Below, piece after piece: positions 1 to 7,627 of a stretch of 38,074 nt of DNA. The first letter of the stretch is position 1. Each line of letters opens with the position of its first letter. The stretch is from positions 1-38,074 of the forward strand of contig CALWZD010000022.1 of NCBI GenBank assembly GCA_944385945.1. Reading direction: 5' to 3'. Source of the stretch: an uncultured Anaerofilum sp. GTDB lineage: Bacteria > Bacillota > Clostridia > Oscillospirales > Ruminococcaceae. The notes beneath the pieces were generated by a model. The model worked only from the letters and a program-made list of their open reading frames with translations. It was not told the origin of the DNA and ran no database searches. A program made the position numbers and the translations under genes.

Positions 1-250
1 GAGAGGCTGTAAGGCAACAAGCGCAGGAATCCTTTGTGGATTCCGAGCATTGGTAACGCCACAGACACCACTTCTTGTAGAAAAAGATGAAAATTTCGAC
101 TTTTCAGAAAGCTCCTGGTTCTGTGAAAATCAAATTTCGAAGTGGATGTTTTCGTTTGATTTCATTATAGAACGATTCAAAGAAAAAACAATGGAATGCA
201 GAGATACTTCTTGTAAAATAGCGACTTTTTACCAAGTATTTTTTTATCAA
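1..250. other. left edge, no confident gene
   Basis: No gene is supported here. The first 12 bases read Glu-Arg-Leu-stop, which could be the last codons of a plus-strand gene cut by the window edge, but three codons prove nothing. A short hairpin, GAATCC-TTTGT-GGATTC, lies near 27-43. An open frame of 67 codons (50-253) has no ribosome binding site and no recognisable domain, and its composition looks like intergenic DNA. The octamer AATTTCGA occurs twice, in the 90s and near 135. The stretch may be a degenerate dispersed repeat, but that is a guess. Confidence 0.4.
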
Positions 251-288
251 TAAAATCGCCCGAACCGGAGCGAAAAGCGGTTCGGGCG
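251..288 (-). terminator. rho-independent terminator of the sigma/anti-sigma operon
   Basis: A perfect 11-bp stem (257-267 paired with 278-288, arm CGCCCGAACCG) has a 10-base loop. On the minus strand it is followed by a T-rich tract (ATTTTATT). It lies 23 bases beyond the stop codon of the anti-sigma-like gene, so it ends that minus-strand transcript. Confidence 0.9.
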
Positions 289-310
289 GTGTGGTAAAAC
301 GACGGCAGCC

Positions 311-1723
311 TTACTGGCGGATGTCGATATACTGTGCTTCGGGGGCAATTTCGTAAGCGTTGCTGTACCTACCAGCCGACAGGAAAAGCTTGTCGGTATC
401 GTTTGCGTTGATGACGTTAGCGATCTGAATGGTCACACTTTCGCCGGGGGCAAGCGATTCGATATAGTTTTTGTGTCCCTTTTGGGGAGAAAAGTAGTCC
501 ATCGCATAGCTTTCCCCACCGATACTGGAGTAGGATACAGCGTCGGTCTGGTCGTTGCCGTCGGCGAGCGCACGATAAAACATCGAGATAGAATCGTCGG
601 TCTGTTCCATCAGGCAAAGGCTGAAATTGTAAAGAATATTCTCCAACGTTTGGTCGGTGTTGTTGGTCAGTTCAATGGAAATGACCGCCAGTTTTTGTTC
701 GACCGTTTCGGTAGAAATAACGGTGTCCAACGTATTCACGCCATCACCGGATTGGATATAGCTGATGGTGTTCGGCAACAGCTTGCCGTCCTCTCCAACG
801 GCAGACATCATACGTTCGTCTACCAGTGCAGGGTCGAGCAGCGAGAGGTCATCGCAAAGCTGAACATCGGTCACCGATGCATCAAGTGCAAGGTCGATTA
901 CCTCTCCGTTATCGGGACGGGAAACACTTTCAAAGGTGAATGGTTGCCCAATGGTCACAATGGGTTTTAGTTTGCTTATATCGGTTTTCCAAAGAACATC
1001 GGTGAAGATAGCATCTGAATCGTTACCACCGCTCCATGTCTGCATCGAGTCCAAAGCGACGGTTTCGCCACTGGGTTGAATATCAAGTCCCTGTGCCATA
1101 GCGATCGCTTGTTCTTTGGTCACGTCTTCGCCAACATAAATGACAATGACCTGCCAATATTCCGGACACGCAAGGTAGATGCGCTGATTAAAATCAATGT
1201 CGTTGTCTTCAACGTTTTGCATTTCCAGATAAACACCCTCCCAATCACCAACTGTAAATTGCTCGGAATTTATCACAAAGCGGTCGGTGATACCAAGGGT
1301 ACCGTCCAACGGTGCAGTGTCCATCGCAATGGGAACGATGCTGAATCCGCCCAGATAAGGATGTTCGCTCGAATAGTATTTATACGAGCCATCTTCTGCC
1401 ATCACGAACCCGTCGGGCAATACGGTGGGGGTGATGGAAAGCACCGGCACTTCGGTGGGGACGGTTTGTGTATCGGTTTGGTAAGCAAGTTTTACGGCAT
1501 ACTCGCCCTCTTTTTCAAAATACCATTTGTACAGCTGGGTTCCTGCAAGTGCCACTGTTCCAAGGCAAAGCACCGCAGCGATTCCGGCAACGGCATATTT
1601 TGCAAACAGGCGTTTGCGTGGAATGGGTTTTGATTTCATTTGATTTTGCACCTCCGTTTGAATCATTTGTTGAATAAATACAGGGGTCTGGGGATACTCT
1701 TGACGCAAACGTTCTAAATTCAT
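311..1723 (-). CDS. membrane-anchored anti-sigma-like protein (DUF4179/DUF4367-type)
   Basis: This is probably the anti-sigma factor for the ECF sigma factor encoded just upstream. The 470-residue protein has a short cytoplasmic N-terminus of about 38 residues (rich in Arg, Gln and Lys, the likely sigma-binding part). One transmembrane helix follows at about 41-61, and about 400 extracellular residues contain no further hydrophobic segment. The motif YKWYFEKEGEYAVKL directly after the helix is typical of Firmicute anti-sigma proteins of the DUF4179 group. Residues of about 85-220 (LPDGFVMAEDG to QGLDIQPS) resemble a DUF4367-like sensor fold. The start ATG overlaps the sigma stop by four bases (ATGA), with AAGGAGG inside the end of the sigma gene, so the two are translationally coupled. 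The family assignment rests on layout and remembered motifs. The signal it senses cannot be read from sequence. Confidence 0.75.
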   Translation of the reverse strand: MNLERLRQEYPQTPVFIQQMIQTEVQNQMKSKPIPRKRLFAKYAVAGIAAVLCLGTVALAGTQLYKWYFEKEGEYAVKLAYQTDTQTVPTEVPVLSITPTVLPDGFVMAEDGSYKYYSSEHPYLGGFSIVPIAMDTAPLDGTLGITDRFVINSEQFTVGDWEGVYLEMQNVEDNDIDFNQRIYLACPEYWQVIVIYVGEDVTKEQAIAMAQGLDIQPSGETVALDSMQTWSGGNDSDAIFTDVLWKTDISKLKPIVTIGQPFTFESVSRPDNGEVIDLALDASVTDVQLCDDLSLLDPALVDERMMSAVGEDGKLLPNTISYIQSGDGVNTLDTVISTETVEQKLAVISIELTNNTDQTLENILYNFSLCLMEQTDDSISMFYRALADGNDQTDAVSYSSIGGESYAMDYFSPQKGHKNYIESLAPGESVTIQIANVINANDTDKLFLSAGRYSNAYEIAPEAQYIDIRQ

Positions 1724-2199
1724 ACGCTTTCTTCCTCCTTGTCTTGCAAAATGGTGCGAAGCTTGCTGCGAGCATTCATCAAACGGTTCTTGATGGCACT
1801 TTCGGTGGTCTGCTCAATGGATGCAACCTCTTTCACCGAAAATCCCTCTACATAATACAGCACGATGGCTGTGCGCAGGTCACGTGGAAGCTTTGAAATA
1901 GCAAGATACAGGTCGGTATATTCTGCCGATTCGTAAGGCACTGTTTCGGGAAGTGTTTCTAAAGGAATGAGTTTTTTCTGCCTGCGCAGAACGGTGCAGC
2001 ATTCGTTGATTAAAATACGAATCAGCCACGTTTTGGCATAATGGTCATTTTTGAGGGTGTGCAGTTTCTCAAACGCATGAACGATTGCTTCTTGAATGGC
2101 ATCGCAGCAATCGGCATCGCTGTATAAAAACGATTTTGCGACCCGATATAAGCAATCTTGCGAGTTGAGAATCAGCTCCCCCAACTGTTGTTTTTTCAT
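1720..2199 (-). CDS. ECF-type RNA polymerase sigma factor
   Basis: This is a 159-residue sigma-70 family protein of extracytoplasmic-function size. Region 2 spans about residues 11-75, including DAIQEAIVHAFEKL and KTWLIRILINECC. Region 4 spans about 103-150, with the helix-turn-helix around FSVKEVASIEQTTESAIKNR. Regions 1 and 3 are absent, as expected for the class. I chose the ATG at 2199 because GGAAAGGA sits 8 bases before it. An in-frame TTG at 2217 would add six residues but has no better site. It is the first gene of a two-gene operon with the membrane anti-sigma-like protein, so the pair is probably a surface-stress or envelope-signal circuit. A candidate self-regulated promoter lies at 2245-2273. 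Confidence 0.92.
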   Translation of the reverse strand: MKKQQLGELILNSQDCLYRVAKSFLYSDADCCDAIQEAIVHAFEKLHTLKNDHYAKTWLIRILINECCTVLRRQKKLIPLETLPETVPYESAEYTDLYLAISKLPRDLRTAIVLYYVEGFSVKEVASIEQTTESAIKNRLMNARSKLRTILQDKEEESV

Positions 2200-2244
2200 A
2201 GTGTGAGTCCTTTCCAAACTGCCGGCTGTTTTGTTCTTACACCC

Positions 2245-2273
2245 ATTAGATGCACAAGGAGGGGCGTTGGTCT
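2245..2273 (-). promoter_or_regulatory. candidate ECF-type autoregulatory promoter
   Basis: Read on the minus strand, AGACC (2273-2269) is followed by 16 bases and then CATCTAAT (2252-2245). ECF promoters of Firmicutes commonly have an AAC/ACC-type -35 and a CGTC/CATC-TAAT-type -10 separated by about 16 bases, and ECF genes usually drive themselves. It lies about 45 bases before the sigma start codon. The -35 is a weak match, so this is a suggestion. Confidence 0.4.
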
Positions 2274-2309
2274 GTGCCTATTGAAAAAATTTTTAAAAAT
2301 TGCAACAGA

Positions 2310-2339
2310 ACAAAAGAAAGGCTGTGGAAAACCACAGCC
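2310..2339 (-). terminator. rho-independent terminator after the YitT gene
   Basis: An 8-bp perfect stem (GGCTGTGG 2320-2327 with CCACAGCC 2332-2339) has a 4-base loop. On the minus strand it is followed by TTTCTTTTG. It sits 13 bases past the stop codon of the YitT-family gene and separates that transcript from the ECF operon. Confidence 0.85.
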
Positions 2340-2352
2340 CTTAAGGATAAAA

Positions 2353-3246
2353 TTATTCGGAACGCTCTTTTTTGCCGGAAGTTTTGTAAAAGCGGTCGAT
2401 GGTAAAGCCTCGCCCATGCACTTCGTTCACCTGATGGATGATGATGAAAGCGGTGGGGTCGATCTCCTGCACGACCTGATTCAGCTTTGCAAGTTGGCGA
2501 TTGGTCACGATGGTCAGCAGCATATTTTTCTCTTGCCGTGCATAACCGCTTTCGGCTTTCAGCAAAGTCACACCCAAGTCGAGGTCGTGGATGATTTTTT
2601 CACGCACCAGTTCTTCTTGCGTTGTCACGATCTTCACCTGCAAGCGGCTGTGTCCTGCAAGCAGAACTTTGTCGAGAATGGTCGAGTAGATGATGACCAA
2701 CAAAATGCCGTACAAAACACGTTCGCCGTTGGAGAAGAACAGCTGTGCCAGCAGAATGAAGAAATCCAAGCCGTAAATAACGGTAGAAACAGGGATGCGG
2801 AAGTTTTTGTTCAGCCAAAGCGGAACAAAATCCAGACCACCGGTCGAAGAACCTGCGCTCAGTACCAGACCGATGGAACAGCCTAACATCAAGCCACCCA
2901 ACAAAGTGCCTAAAACTACATCGGTGGTCAGATTTTGCAAAAAGGGGATATTTTGGAATACTCTCAAAATAAGCGGATAGAAGAAGGTAGACAGCGCAGT
3001 GGACAGCGCAAAGGCTTTGCCCAGTGCAAAATAACCCAGGATAAAGGTGACGATGTTAAAAATGAGTACGAAGTCCTCGACAGGAATATGGAACCAGTGT
3101 TGCATCGAAAGTGCGATACCGGTGGAACCACCCGTGACCAGCCCACAGGGGAGGATGAACATGGTAACGGCAAGGGCATACAAAGTATTGCCTGCAAATA
3201 CCAACAAAACGTGTTTTGCAAGCGAAAGCAATTTGGAGTGCGACAA
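2353..3246 (-). CDS. YitT family membrane protein (DUF161 + DUF2179)
   Basis: This is a 297-residue integral membrane protein. Roughly the first 200 residues hold five or six hydrophobic helices with the family hallmark GLVTGGSTGIALSMQ (about 36-50) and SAGSSTGGLDFVPLWLNK (about 130-147). The last ~85 residues form a soluble DUF2179-like domain (VTTQEELVREKIIHDL to EVHGRGF). YitT proteins are widespread in Firmicutes, often in several copies, and their transport substrate is not established. The start is a TTG with AAAGAGG seven bases upstream; no in-frame ATG occurs before residue 24, well inside the first helix. The gene follows comM by 34 bases on the same strand, so the two may share a transcript. 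Confidence 0.9.
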   Translation of the reverse strand: MSHSKLLSLAKHVLLVFAGNTLYALAVTMFILPCGLVTGGSTGIALSMQHWFHIPVEDFVLIFNIVTFILGYFALGKAFALSTALSTFFYPLILRVFQNIPFLQNLTTDVVLGTLLGGLMLGCSIGLVLSAGSSTGGLDFVPLWLNKNFRIPVSTVIYGLDFFILLAQLFFSNGERVLYGILLVIIYSTILDKVLLAGHSRLQVKIVTTQEELVREKIIHDLDLGVTLLKAESGYARQEKNMLLTIVTNRQLAKLNQVVQEIDPTAFIIIHQVNEVHGRGFTIDRFYKTSGKKERSE

Positions 3247-3280
3247 AATAAAACCTCTTTCTATTCATTGTTCTGTGTTA

Positions 3281-4810
3281 TCAAAAATGATAGGTTACAT
3301 TACGGTCAAGTGTTCGATATTGAAGTGCTTCGCCGATGTGCGGTTCTTCGATTTTTTCACTTTGTGCCATATCGGCAATGGTGCGGGCGACTTTCAAAAT
3401 GCGACTATACGCACGTGCCGAAAGCCCTAAGCGGTCGAATGCCGTTGCAAGCATTCTGGTTGCGGAGGGGGTAGTTTGGCAAAGGCTGCGCAGGTGGGAA
3501 TCGGGGATGTCGGCGTTGCAGGAGATGCCAGCCGACGCCAGACGTTTGTGTTGGATTTGCCGTGCAGCGATCACTCGTTTTCGTACCGTTTCACTGGATT
3601 CTCCGCCGTGCATGGAAGAAAGGGACTCATAATCGACAGGTTCCACATTTACGTGCAGGTCGATGCGGTCGAGCAGAGGGCCGGAGATACGGCTGCGATA
3701 ACGGTCGACTGCCGACGGTGTGCAGCTGCAACTGCGGGTAGGATGCCCCAAATATCCGCATGGACAGGGGTTCATTGCAGCTACCAGCATCATGTTACAG
3801 GGAAATGTAGCTTGCCCCGCAGCACGACTGATGACGATTTTTCCATCCTCCAGCGGTTGGCGCAGGATCTCCAATGCAGAACGCTGAAACTCAGGCAGCT
3901 CATCTAAAAATAGGACTCCGTTGTGGGCAAGACTTACCTCACCGGGACGGGGAATCGCTCCGCCACCTGTCAGCGCAGTAGAGCTGACGGTGTGGTGCGG
4001 TGAGCGAAACGGTCGAACGGTAAGCAGTCTGCTTCCTGCATCCAGTTTTCCTGCCACGGAATAGATTTGGGTCGTTTCCATGGATTCTGCTTGGGTCAGC
4101 GGAGGAAGAATGCCGGGCAATCGTTTTGCCAGCATACTTTTTCCACTGCCCGGTGCGCCGATAAAAAGCAGATTATGTCCACCCGAAGCTGCAATCTCAA
4201 GCGCACGCCTTGCTTCCGGTTGACCGTGTACGTCGGAAAGGTCTAGCCCACAATGCGAGATAAGGCTTTCGAATGGCGTGTATTCCATAGGGGAAAGCAG
4301 ATGGGCGTTTGTTAAATGCTGCAACAGCTCGGAAACTGTTTTCAAAGCGTATACTCTTAGTTCGGGCAAAACGGCTGCTTCGGCGGCGTTTTCAGCAGGT
4401 AAAAACAGTTCGCTGATGCCACATTCCCGTGCAGCCAATGCCATCGTCAACGCACCTTGCACCGGACGAATACTGCCGTCCAAAGAAAGCTCGCCTGCAA
4501 AAGCGGCACTCTCCGAAAGCGGTGGGATCTGTCCACTGGCAGATAACAGCCCTAATAGGATTGGAAGGTCGTAAACGGGGCCTGTTTTTCGCAAATCGGC
4601 AGGAGCAAGATTAAGGGTGATGCGGCTGACCGGAAATTCAAAGCCAAGATTTTTTATGGCACTGCGCACACGGTCACGGCTTTCTTTCACTGCGCTGTCG
4701 GGCAGTCCTACCAGTTCGAACTGTGGCAGCCCACGTGAGATGTCCACTTCCACCGTCACCCGAAAGCCTTTCAGCGCATACACGCCCATGCTTTCCACTT
4801 TTGCAAACAT
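3281..4810 (-). CDS. comM: YifB/ComM family Mg-chelatase-like AAA+ ATPase
   Basis: This 509-residue protein is of normal family length. An N-terminal ChlI-like domain (residues 1-165) begins MFAKVESMGV, the usual family start. A central AAA+ domain follows with Walker A GAPGSGKS (218-225) and Walker B VLFLDE (299-304). A cysteine-rich insert NPCPCG...CSC lies at 347-363, and a C-terminal magnesium-chelatase lid domain covers about 410-509. ComM in Gram-negatives is a hexameric helicase that drives branch migration during natural transformation; in Firmicutes the role is less clear. A longer frame reaches 4885, but its 25 extra residues are non-conserved. I chose the ATG at 4810, preceded by an AGGGG-type site. 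A minus-strand TATAAT lies 55 bases upstream. Confidence 0.93.
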   Translation of the reverse strand: MFAKVESMGVYALKGFRVTVEVDISRGLPQFELVGLPDSAVKESRDRVRSAIKNLGFEFPVSRITLNLAPADLRKTGPVYDLPILLGLLSASGQIPPLSESAAFAGELSLDGSIRPVQGALTMALAARECGISELFLPAENAAEAAVLPELRVYALKTVSELLQHLTNAHLLSPMEYTPFESLISHCGLDLSDVHGQPEARRALEIAASGGHNLLFIGAPGSGKSMLAKRLPGILPPLTQAESMETTQIYSVAGKLDAGSRLLTVRPFRSPHHTVSSTALTGGGAIPRPGEVSLAHNGVLFLDELPEFQRSALEILRQPLEDGKIVISRAAGQATFPCNMMLVAAMNPCPCGYLGHPTRSCSCTPSAVDRYRSRISGPLLDRIDLHVNVEPVDYESLSSMHGGESSETVRKRVIAARQIQHKRLASAGISCNADIPDSHLRSLCQTTPSATRMLATAFDRLGLSARAYSRILKVARTIADMAQSEKIEEPHIGEALQYRTLDRNVTYHF

Positions 4811-4864
4811 TCCCCAATACACCCCTATTCCTCTAAGAAAAAATAGCCTAAAAATCCAATATAA

Positions 4865-4893
4865 ATTATACATACTTTCTACCAATTACGCAA
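4865..4893 (-). promoter_or_regulatory. possible comM promoter
   Basis: On the minus strand there is a perfect TATAAT at 4870-4865 with a poor -35 (TTGCGT, 4893-4888) at 17-bp spacing. The rest of 4811-5018 is AT-rich, has no open frame with a ribosome binding site, and serves as the divergent spacer between comM and the phosphoglucomutase gene. Confidence 0.4.
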
Positions 4894-5018
4894 TGCTTTG
4901 TAGCAGATGCAGTGTAAATTTAAATTCGGAACAAACTTCACAGAGAAGATTTTGTATTAAATCCACAAAAAAATAAAACAAAATCGAAAAATAGACACAA
5001 TCTTTACATAAAATTTCG

Positions 5019-5047
5019 TTGACAATCCTGCCGGAAATGTTTATGAT
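5019..5047 (+). promoter_or_regulatory. sigma-A promoter for phosphoglucomutase
   Basis: A perfect TTGACA (5019-5024), a 17-bp spacer and TATGAT (5042-5047) form a near-consensus sigma-A promoter. Transcription should begin near 5053-5055, immediately before a 17-bp palindrome. Confidence 0.85.
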
Positions 5048-5055
5048 AATGGTAC

Positions 5056-5072
5056 TACATATTTAATATGTA
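5056..5072 (+). promoter_or_regulatory. 17-bp perfect palindrome at the transcription start (candidate operator)
   Basis: TACATATT-T-AATATGTA is a perfect inverted repeat around a single central base. It starts 8 bases after the -10 box of the phosphoglucomutase promoter, exactly where a repressor would block initiation. An RNA hairpin from it would be weak (six A/U-rich pairs). The binding protein is unknown. Confidence 0.5.
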
Positions 5073-5121
5073 AATTATGGGGGTTACGCCCTACAACAAG
5101 GTTGAGGTAGGTGTTTACTGA

Positions 5122-6837
5122 ATGTATCAGGAAGAATACAGCCGCTGGTTGCGGTATGAATTGGAAGATAAAGATTTAAAACCCGAACTGGTGAGCATCC
5201 AAGGGGATGAGGAAGCAGTACGTGACCGTTTTGCTGTGTCGCTGAAATTTGGCACAGCGGGTCTGCGTGGGGTGATCGGTGCAGGTACCAACCGCATGAA
5301 TATCTACGTAGTGCGTCAGGCAACACAGGGGCTTGCAAATTGGGTGAAAACACAGGGTGGTACCCAAACAGTGGCAATCAGCTACGACAGCCGTATCAAA
5401 AGCGATGTTTTCGCAAAGGCAGCAGCAGAAGTTTTGGCTGCAAATGGTGTAAAAGTTCGCATTTATGACCAGTTGATGCCCGTACCTGCTCTTAGCTTTG
5501 CAACTCGGTACTATCAATGCAATGCCGGAATTATGGTTACTGCAAGCCACAATCCCGCTAAATATAACGGATACAAGGCATACGGTCCCGATGGATGCCA
5601 GATGACCGACGAAGCCGCCGATGTCGTATATGCAGAAATCCAAAAGACTGATGTGCTTACCGGTGCAAAGACGATGCCGTTTGAACAGGCAATGGAGCAA
5701 GGGTTGATCGTCTATGTGGGCAAGGATTGCTGCGAAGCACTGTATCAGGCGATCGAAAGCCGCAGTGTGCGCCCGGGGCTGTGCAAAACAGCAGGGCTGA
5801 AACTGGTGTACAGTCCCTTGAATGGCTCTGGACTGGTTCCGGTCACTCGTGTGCTGAGCGACATTGGCGTGACCGATGTGACCATCGTTCCCGAACAAAA
5901 AGAGCCGGATGGGAATTTCCCCACCTGTCCCTATCCTAATCCCGAAATTTACGAGGCATTGCGGCTTGGTTTGGAACTGGCAGAAAAGAATGGTGCCGAT
6001 TTGATGTTGGCGACCGACCCCGACGCCGACCGTGTGGGCATTGCGGTGCGCTGCAAAGACGGCAGTTATCAACTGCTGACCGGAAACGAAGTCGGTGTAT
6101 TGTTGTTGGATTATATCTGCACCGCCCGCAAGGAAAACGGAACGATGCCCGAAAATCCTGTTTGTGCAAAGTCGATCGTTTCCACTCCGTTGGCAGATGT
6201 AGTGGCAGCAGCACACGGTGTGGAGTGCCGCAATGTTTTGACCGGTTTCAAATGGATCGGCGACCAGATCGCACAACTGGAAGAAAAAGGCGAGCAGGAA
6301 CGCTTTATTTTTGGCTTCGAAGAAAGCTACGGTTATCTTGCCGGCAGCTATGTGCGTGATAAGGATGCCGTTGTGGCAAGTATGCTGATTTGTGAGATGG
6401 CAGCATATTATCGCAGTCAGGGTTCTTCCATCAAGGAAGAACTGGATCGTATCTACACCACTTACGGACGCTACTTGAATACTGTGGATAGCTTTGAATT
6501 CCCGGGGCTGTCGGGTATGGATAAAATGGCACAGATCATGAACGGACTGCGCCAAGAGCCTCCCGCAGCGTTTGGAGAGTACAAAGTGCTGAAGATCGCC
6601 GACTACAAAACGCAAACAATTACCGATCTGCAAACAGGCGAAACCGTACCCACAGGTCTGCCTGCTGCAAATGTTCTGATTTACAGCTTGGAGGGCGGAA
6701 ATACCGTGGTGGTACGTCCCAGTGGCACCGAGCCCAAAATCAAGACTTACTTTACCACCAAGGGCGAAGACCTTGCACAGGCGCAAGCAGAAAAGGAGAA
6801 ACTGGCACAGGCACTCAAGCCGGTGTTGGAAGCATAA
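5122..6837 (+). CDS. pgcA: phosphoglucomutase/phosphomannomutase (phospho-sugar mutase)
   Basis: This 571-residue cytosolic enzyme interconverts hexose 1- and 6-phosphates, linking glycolysis to polysaccharide and cell-envelope precursors. All four alpha-D-phosphohexomutase signatures are present. The phosphoserine loop TASHNP has its catalytic Ser at 142. The metal loop DPDADR has Asp 299, 301 and 303. The sugar loop is GFEESYGY (398-405), and the phosphate-binding loop is RPSGTEPK (532-539). Length and order match the PgcA-type mutases of Firmicutes rather than the ~450-residue GlmM group. The start ATG follows GAGGTAGG. A strong promoter and a palindromic operator candidate lie just upstream, and a small DUF2007-like gene follows after 3 bases. 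Glucose versus mannose preference cannot be decided from sequence. Confidence 0.93.
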   Translation: MYQEEYSRWLRYELEDKDLKPELVSIQGDEEAVRDRFAVSLKFGTAGLRGVIGAGTNRMNIYVVRQATQGLANWVKTQGGTQTVAISYDSRIKSDVFAKAAAEVLAANGVKVRIYDQLMPVPALSFATRYYQCNAGIMVTASHNPAKYNGYKAYGPDGCQMTDEAADVVYAEIQKTDVLTGAKTMPFEQAMEQGLIVYVGKDCCEALYQAIESRSVRPGLCKTAGLKLVYSPLNGSGLVPVTRVLSDIGVTDVTIVPEQKEPDGNFPTCPYPNPEIYEALRLGLELAEKNGADLMLATDPDADRVGIAVRCKDGSYQLLTGNEVGVLLLDYICTARKENGTMPENPVCAKSIVSTPLADVVAAAHGVECRNVLTGFKWIGDQIAQLEEKGEQERFIFGFEESYGYLAGSYVRDKDAVVASMLICEMAAYYRSQGSSIKEELDRIYTTYGRYLNTVDSFEFPGLSGMDKMAQIMNGLRQEPPAAFGEYKVLKIADYKTQTITDLQTGETVPTGLPAANVLIYSLEGGNTVVVRPSGTEPKIKTYFTTKGEDLAQAQAEKEKLAQALKPVLEA

Positions 6838-6840
6838 AAG

Positions 6841-7098
6841 ATGCAGGTGAATATTTTTAATCGCAAACAGTTGCTGGCAGATTTCGACCTGACCACTGTG
6901 GCGCAGGCACGAGAGATTCTCAACTTGAATGGCATCCCACTGCACTTTTGCAAAAAACGTGGAGATGACAGCGTGGCTCATGCAACCGGTAAGGGTGGTT
7001 CTGCTTCGGTAATGCGCACGTATGTCTATCTGCTGTATGTAAAACGCAGCGATTTCGAACGGGCAAAAGGGTTGCTGAGCGATGCGAAATTGCTGTAA
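6841..7098 (+). CDS. small DUF2007-like protein
   Basis: This 85-residue soluble protein starts three bases after the phosphoglucomutase stop, so the two are almost certainly co-transcribed. The ribosome binding site is weak (GGAAG within the end of the previous gene), which suggests coupled translation. The pattern is a first helix with AREILNLNGIPLHF, then a Lys/Arg/Asp/Gly-rich linker, then a strand and helix TYVYLLYVKRSDFERAKGLL. This resembles the DUF2007 'putative signal transducing protein' fold, a small ferredoxin-like domain of unknown role. No catalytic motif is visible. Similarity is by eye and the function is unknown. Confidence 0.65.
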   Translation: MQVNIFNRKQLLADFDLTTVAQAREILNLNGIPLHFCKKRGDDSVAHATGKGGSASVMRTYVYLLYVKRSDFERAKGLLSDAKLL

Positions 7099-7109
7099 AA
7101 GAAAAAGTG

Positions 7110-7138
7110 TTGACAAAAAGTTACAGCTGTAGTATAAT
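7110..7138 (+). promoter_or_regulatory. perfect consensus sigma-A promoter for rpmE
   Basis: TTGACA (7110-7115), a 17-bp spacer and TATAAT (7133-7138) match the consensus exactly. It begins 12 bases after the preceding stop codon. No terminator separates the phosphoglucomutase operon from it, so some read-through into rpmE is possible. Confidence 0.95.
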
Positions 7139-7144
7139 ATTAGG

Positions 7145-7258
7145 GCAATCGTTCCCAAGACTGCTCCGCAGTGTTCGTGCTGCGCTGGTAGTCGATATTG
7201 AAGGTTGTGATGGGCACATGCCAAAAAACATGGCCCCGATCGTCATAAACCAGAAATG
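7145..7258 (+). promoter_or_regulatory. structured 5' leader of rpmE, possible L31 autoregulatory leader
   Basis: About 125 bases separate the promoter from the L31 start, long for a 65-residue housekeeping gene. Two hairpins are visible. One is ACTGC-TCC-GCAGT at 7160-7172. The other, at 7212-7236, has GGGC/GCCC and CATG/CATG arms, a bulged A and an 8-base A-rich loop, and may be extended by TGATG with CGTCA. Ribosomal-protein leaders bound by L31 have been described in several phyla including Firmicutes. Whether this one matches that family needs a covariance search. Confidence 0.45.
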
Positions 7259-7269
7259 AGGTGAACAGA

Positions 7270-7467
7270 ATGAAACAGGGTATCCATCCCAACTATGTTG
7301 AAAGCACTATCACCTGCGCTTGCGGTGAGGTCATCAAAACTCGTTCCAGCAAGCCCGAGATCCGTGTTGAGGTATGCTCCAAGTGCCATCCCTTCTACAC
7401 CGGTAAGCAGAAGCTGGTTGATACCGGCGGACGTGTAGACCGCTTCAAAAAGCGTTTCGGTCTGTAA
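7270..7467 (+). CDS. rpmE: large ribosomal subunit protein bL31
   Basis: This 65-residue ribosomal protein starts [10 protein letters not shown], the standard bL31 beginning. Cysteines 16, 18, 36 and 39 (CAC...CSKC) form the zinc-binding C+ type, the form usually made under zinc-replete conditions. [20 protein letters not shown] is the conserved C-terminal block. I chose the ATG at 7270 with GAGGTGA upstream; a GTG three codons earlier lies inside that site. It is monocistronic, with its own consensus promoter, a structured leader and a strong terminator 30 bases after the stop. Confidence 0.97.
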   Translation: MKQGIHPNYVESTITCACGEVIKTRSSKPEIRVEVCSKCHPFYTGKQKLVDTGGRVDRFKKRFGL

Positions 7468-7497
7468 TTTTTTCAGACGGCTAGAAAAGCAACTTGT

Positions 7498-7532
7498 AAA
7501 GACCCGATAGCATTTCGCTTTCGGGTCTTTTT
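7498..7532 (+). terminator. rho-independent terminator of rpmE
   Basis: A 10-bp stem (AAAGACCCGA 7498-7507 with TCGGGTCTTT 7521-7530) runs straight into a run of five T. The loop contains a further short AGC/GCT pairing. Confidence 0.93.
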
Positions 7533-7548
7533 GTGTCAAAATGTATTC

Positions 7549-7577
7549 TTTACAAAAAATCGAAAGTTCGATAGAAT
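7549..7577 (+). promoter_or_regulatory. sigma-A promoter for the YigZ gene
   Basis: TTTACA (7549-7554), a 17-bp spacer and TAGAAT (7572-7577), with one mismatch to consensus in each box, lie about 50 bases before the yigZ start and directly after the rpmE terminator. Confidence 0.75.
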
Positions 7578-7627
7578 AAAGGCAAACCTGCCGTAAATAC
7601 CGCATGGCAGAGGAAAAGGAGAGAATC

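Noticed and set aside
50..253. 67-codon plus-strand open frame
   Set aside because: It has no ribosome binding site, no promoter and no domain, and its composition is intergenic-like.
5176..7224. 682-codon minus-strand open frame
   Set aside because: It is antisense to pgcA and the DUF2007-like gene, has a Cys/His-rich composition, no start signals and no recognisable domain.
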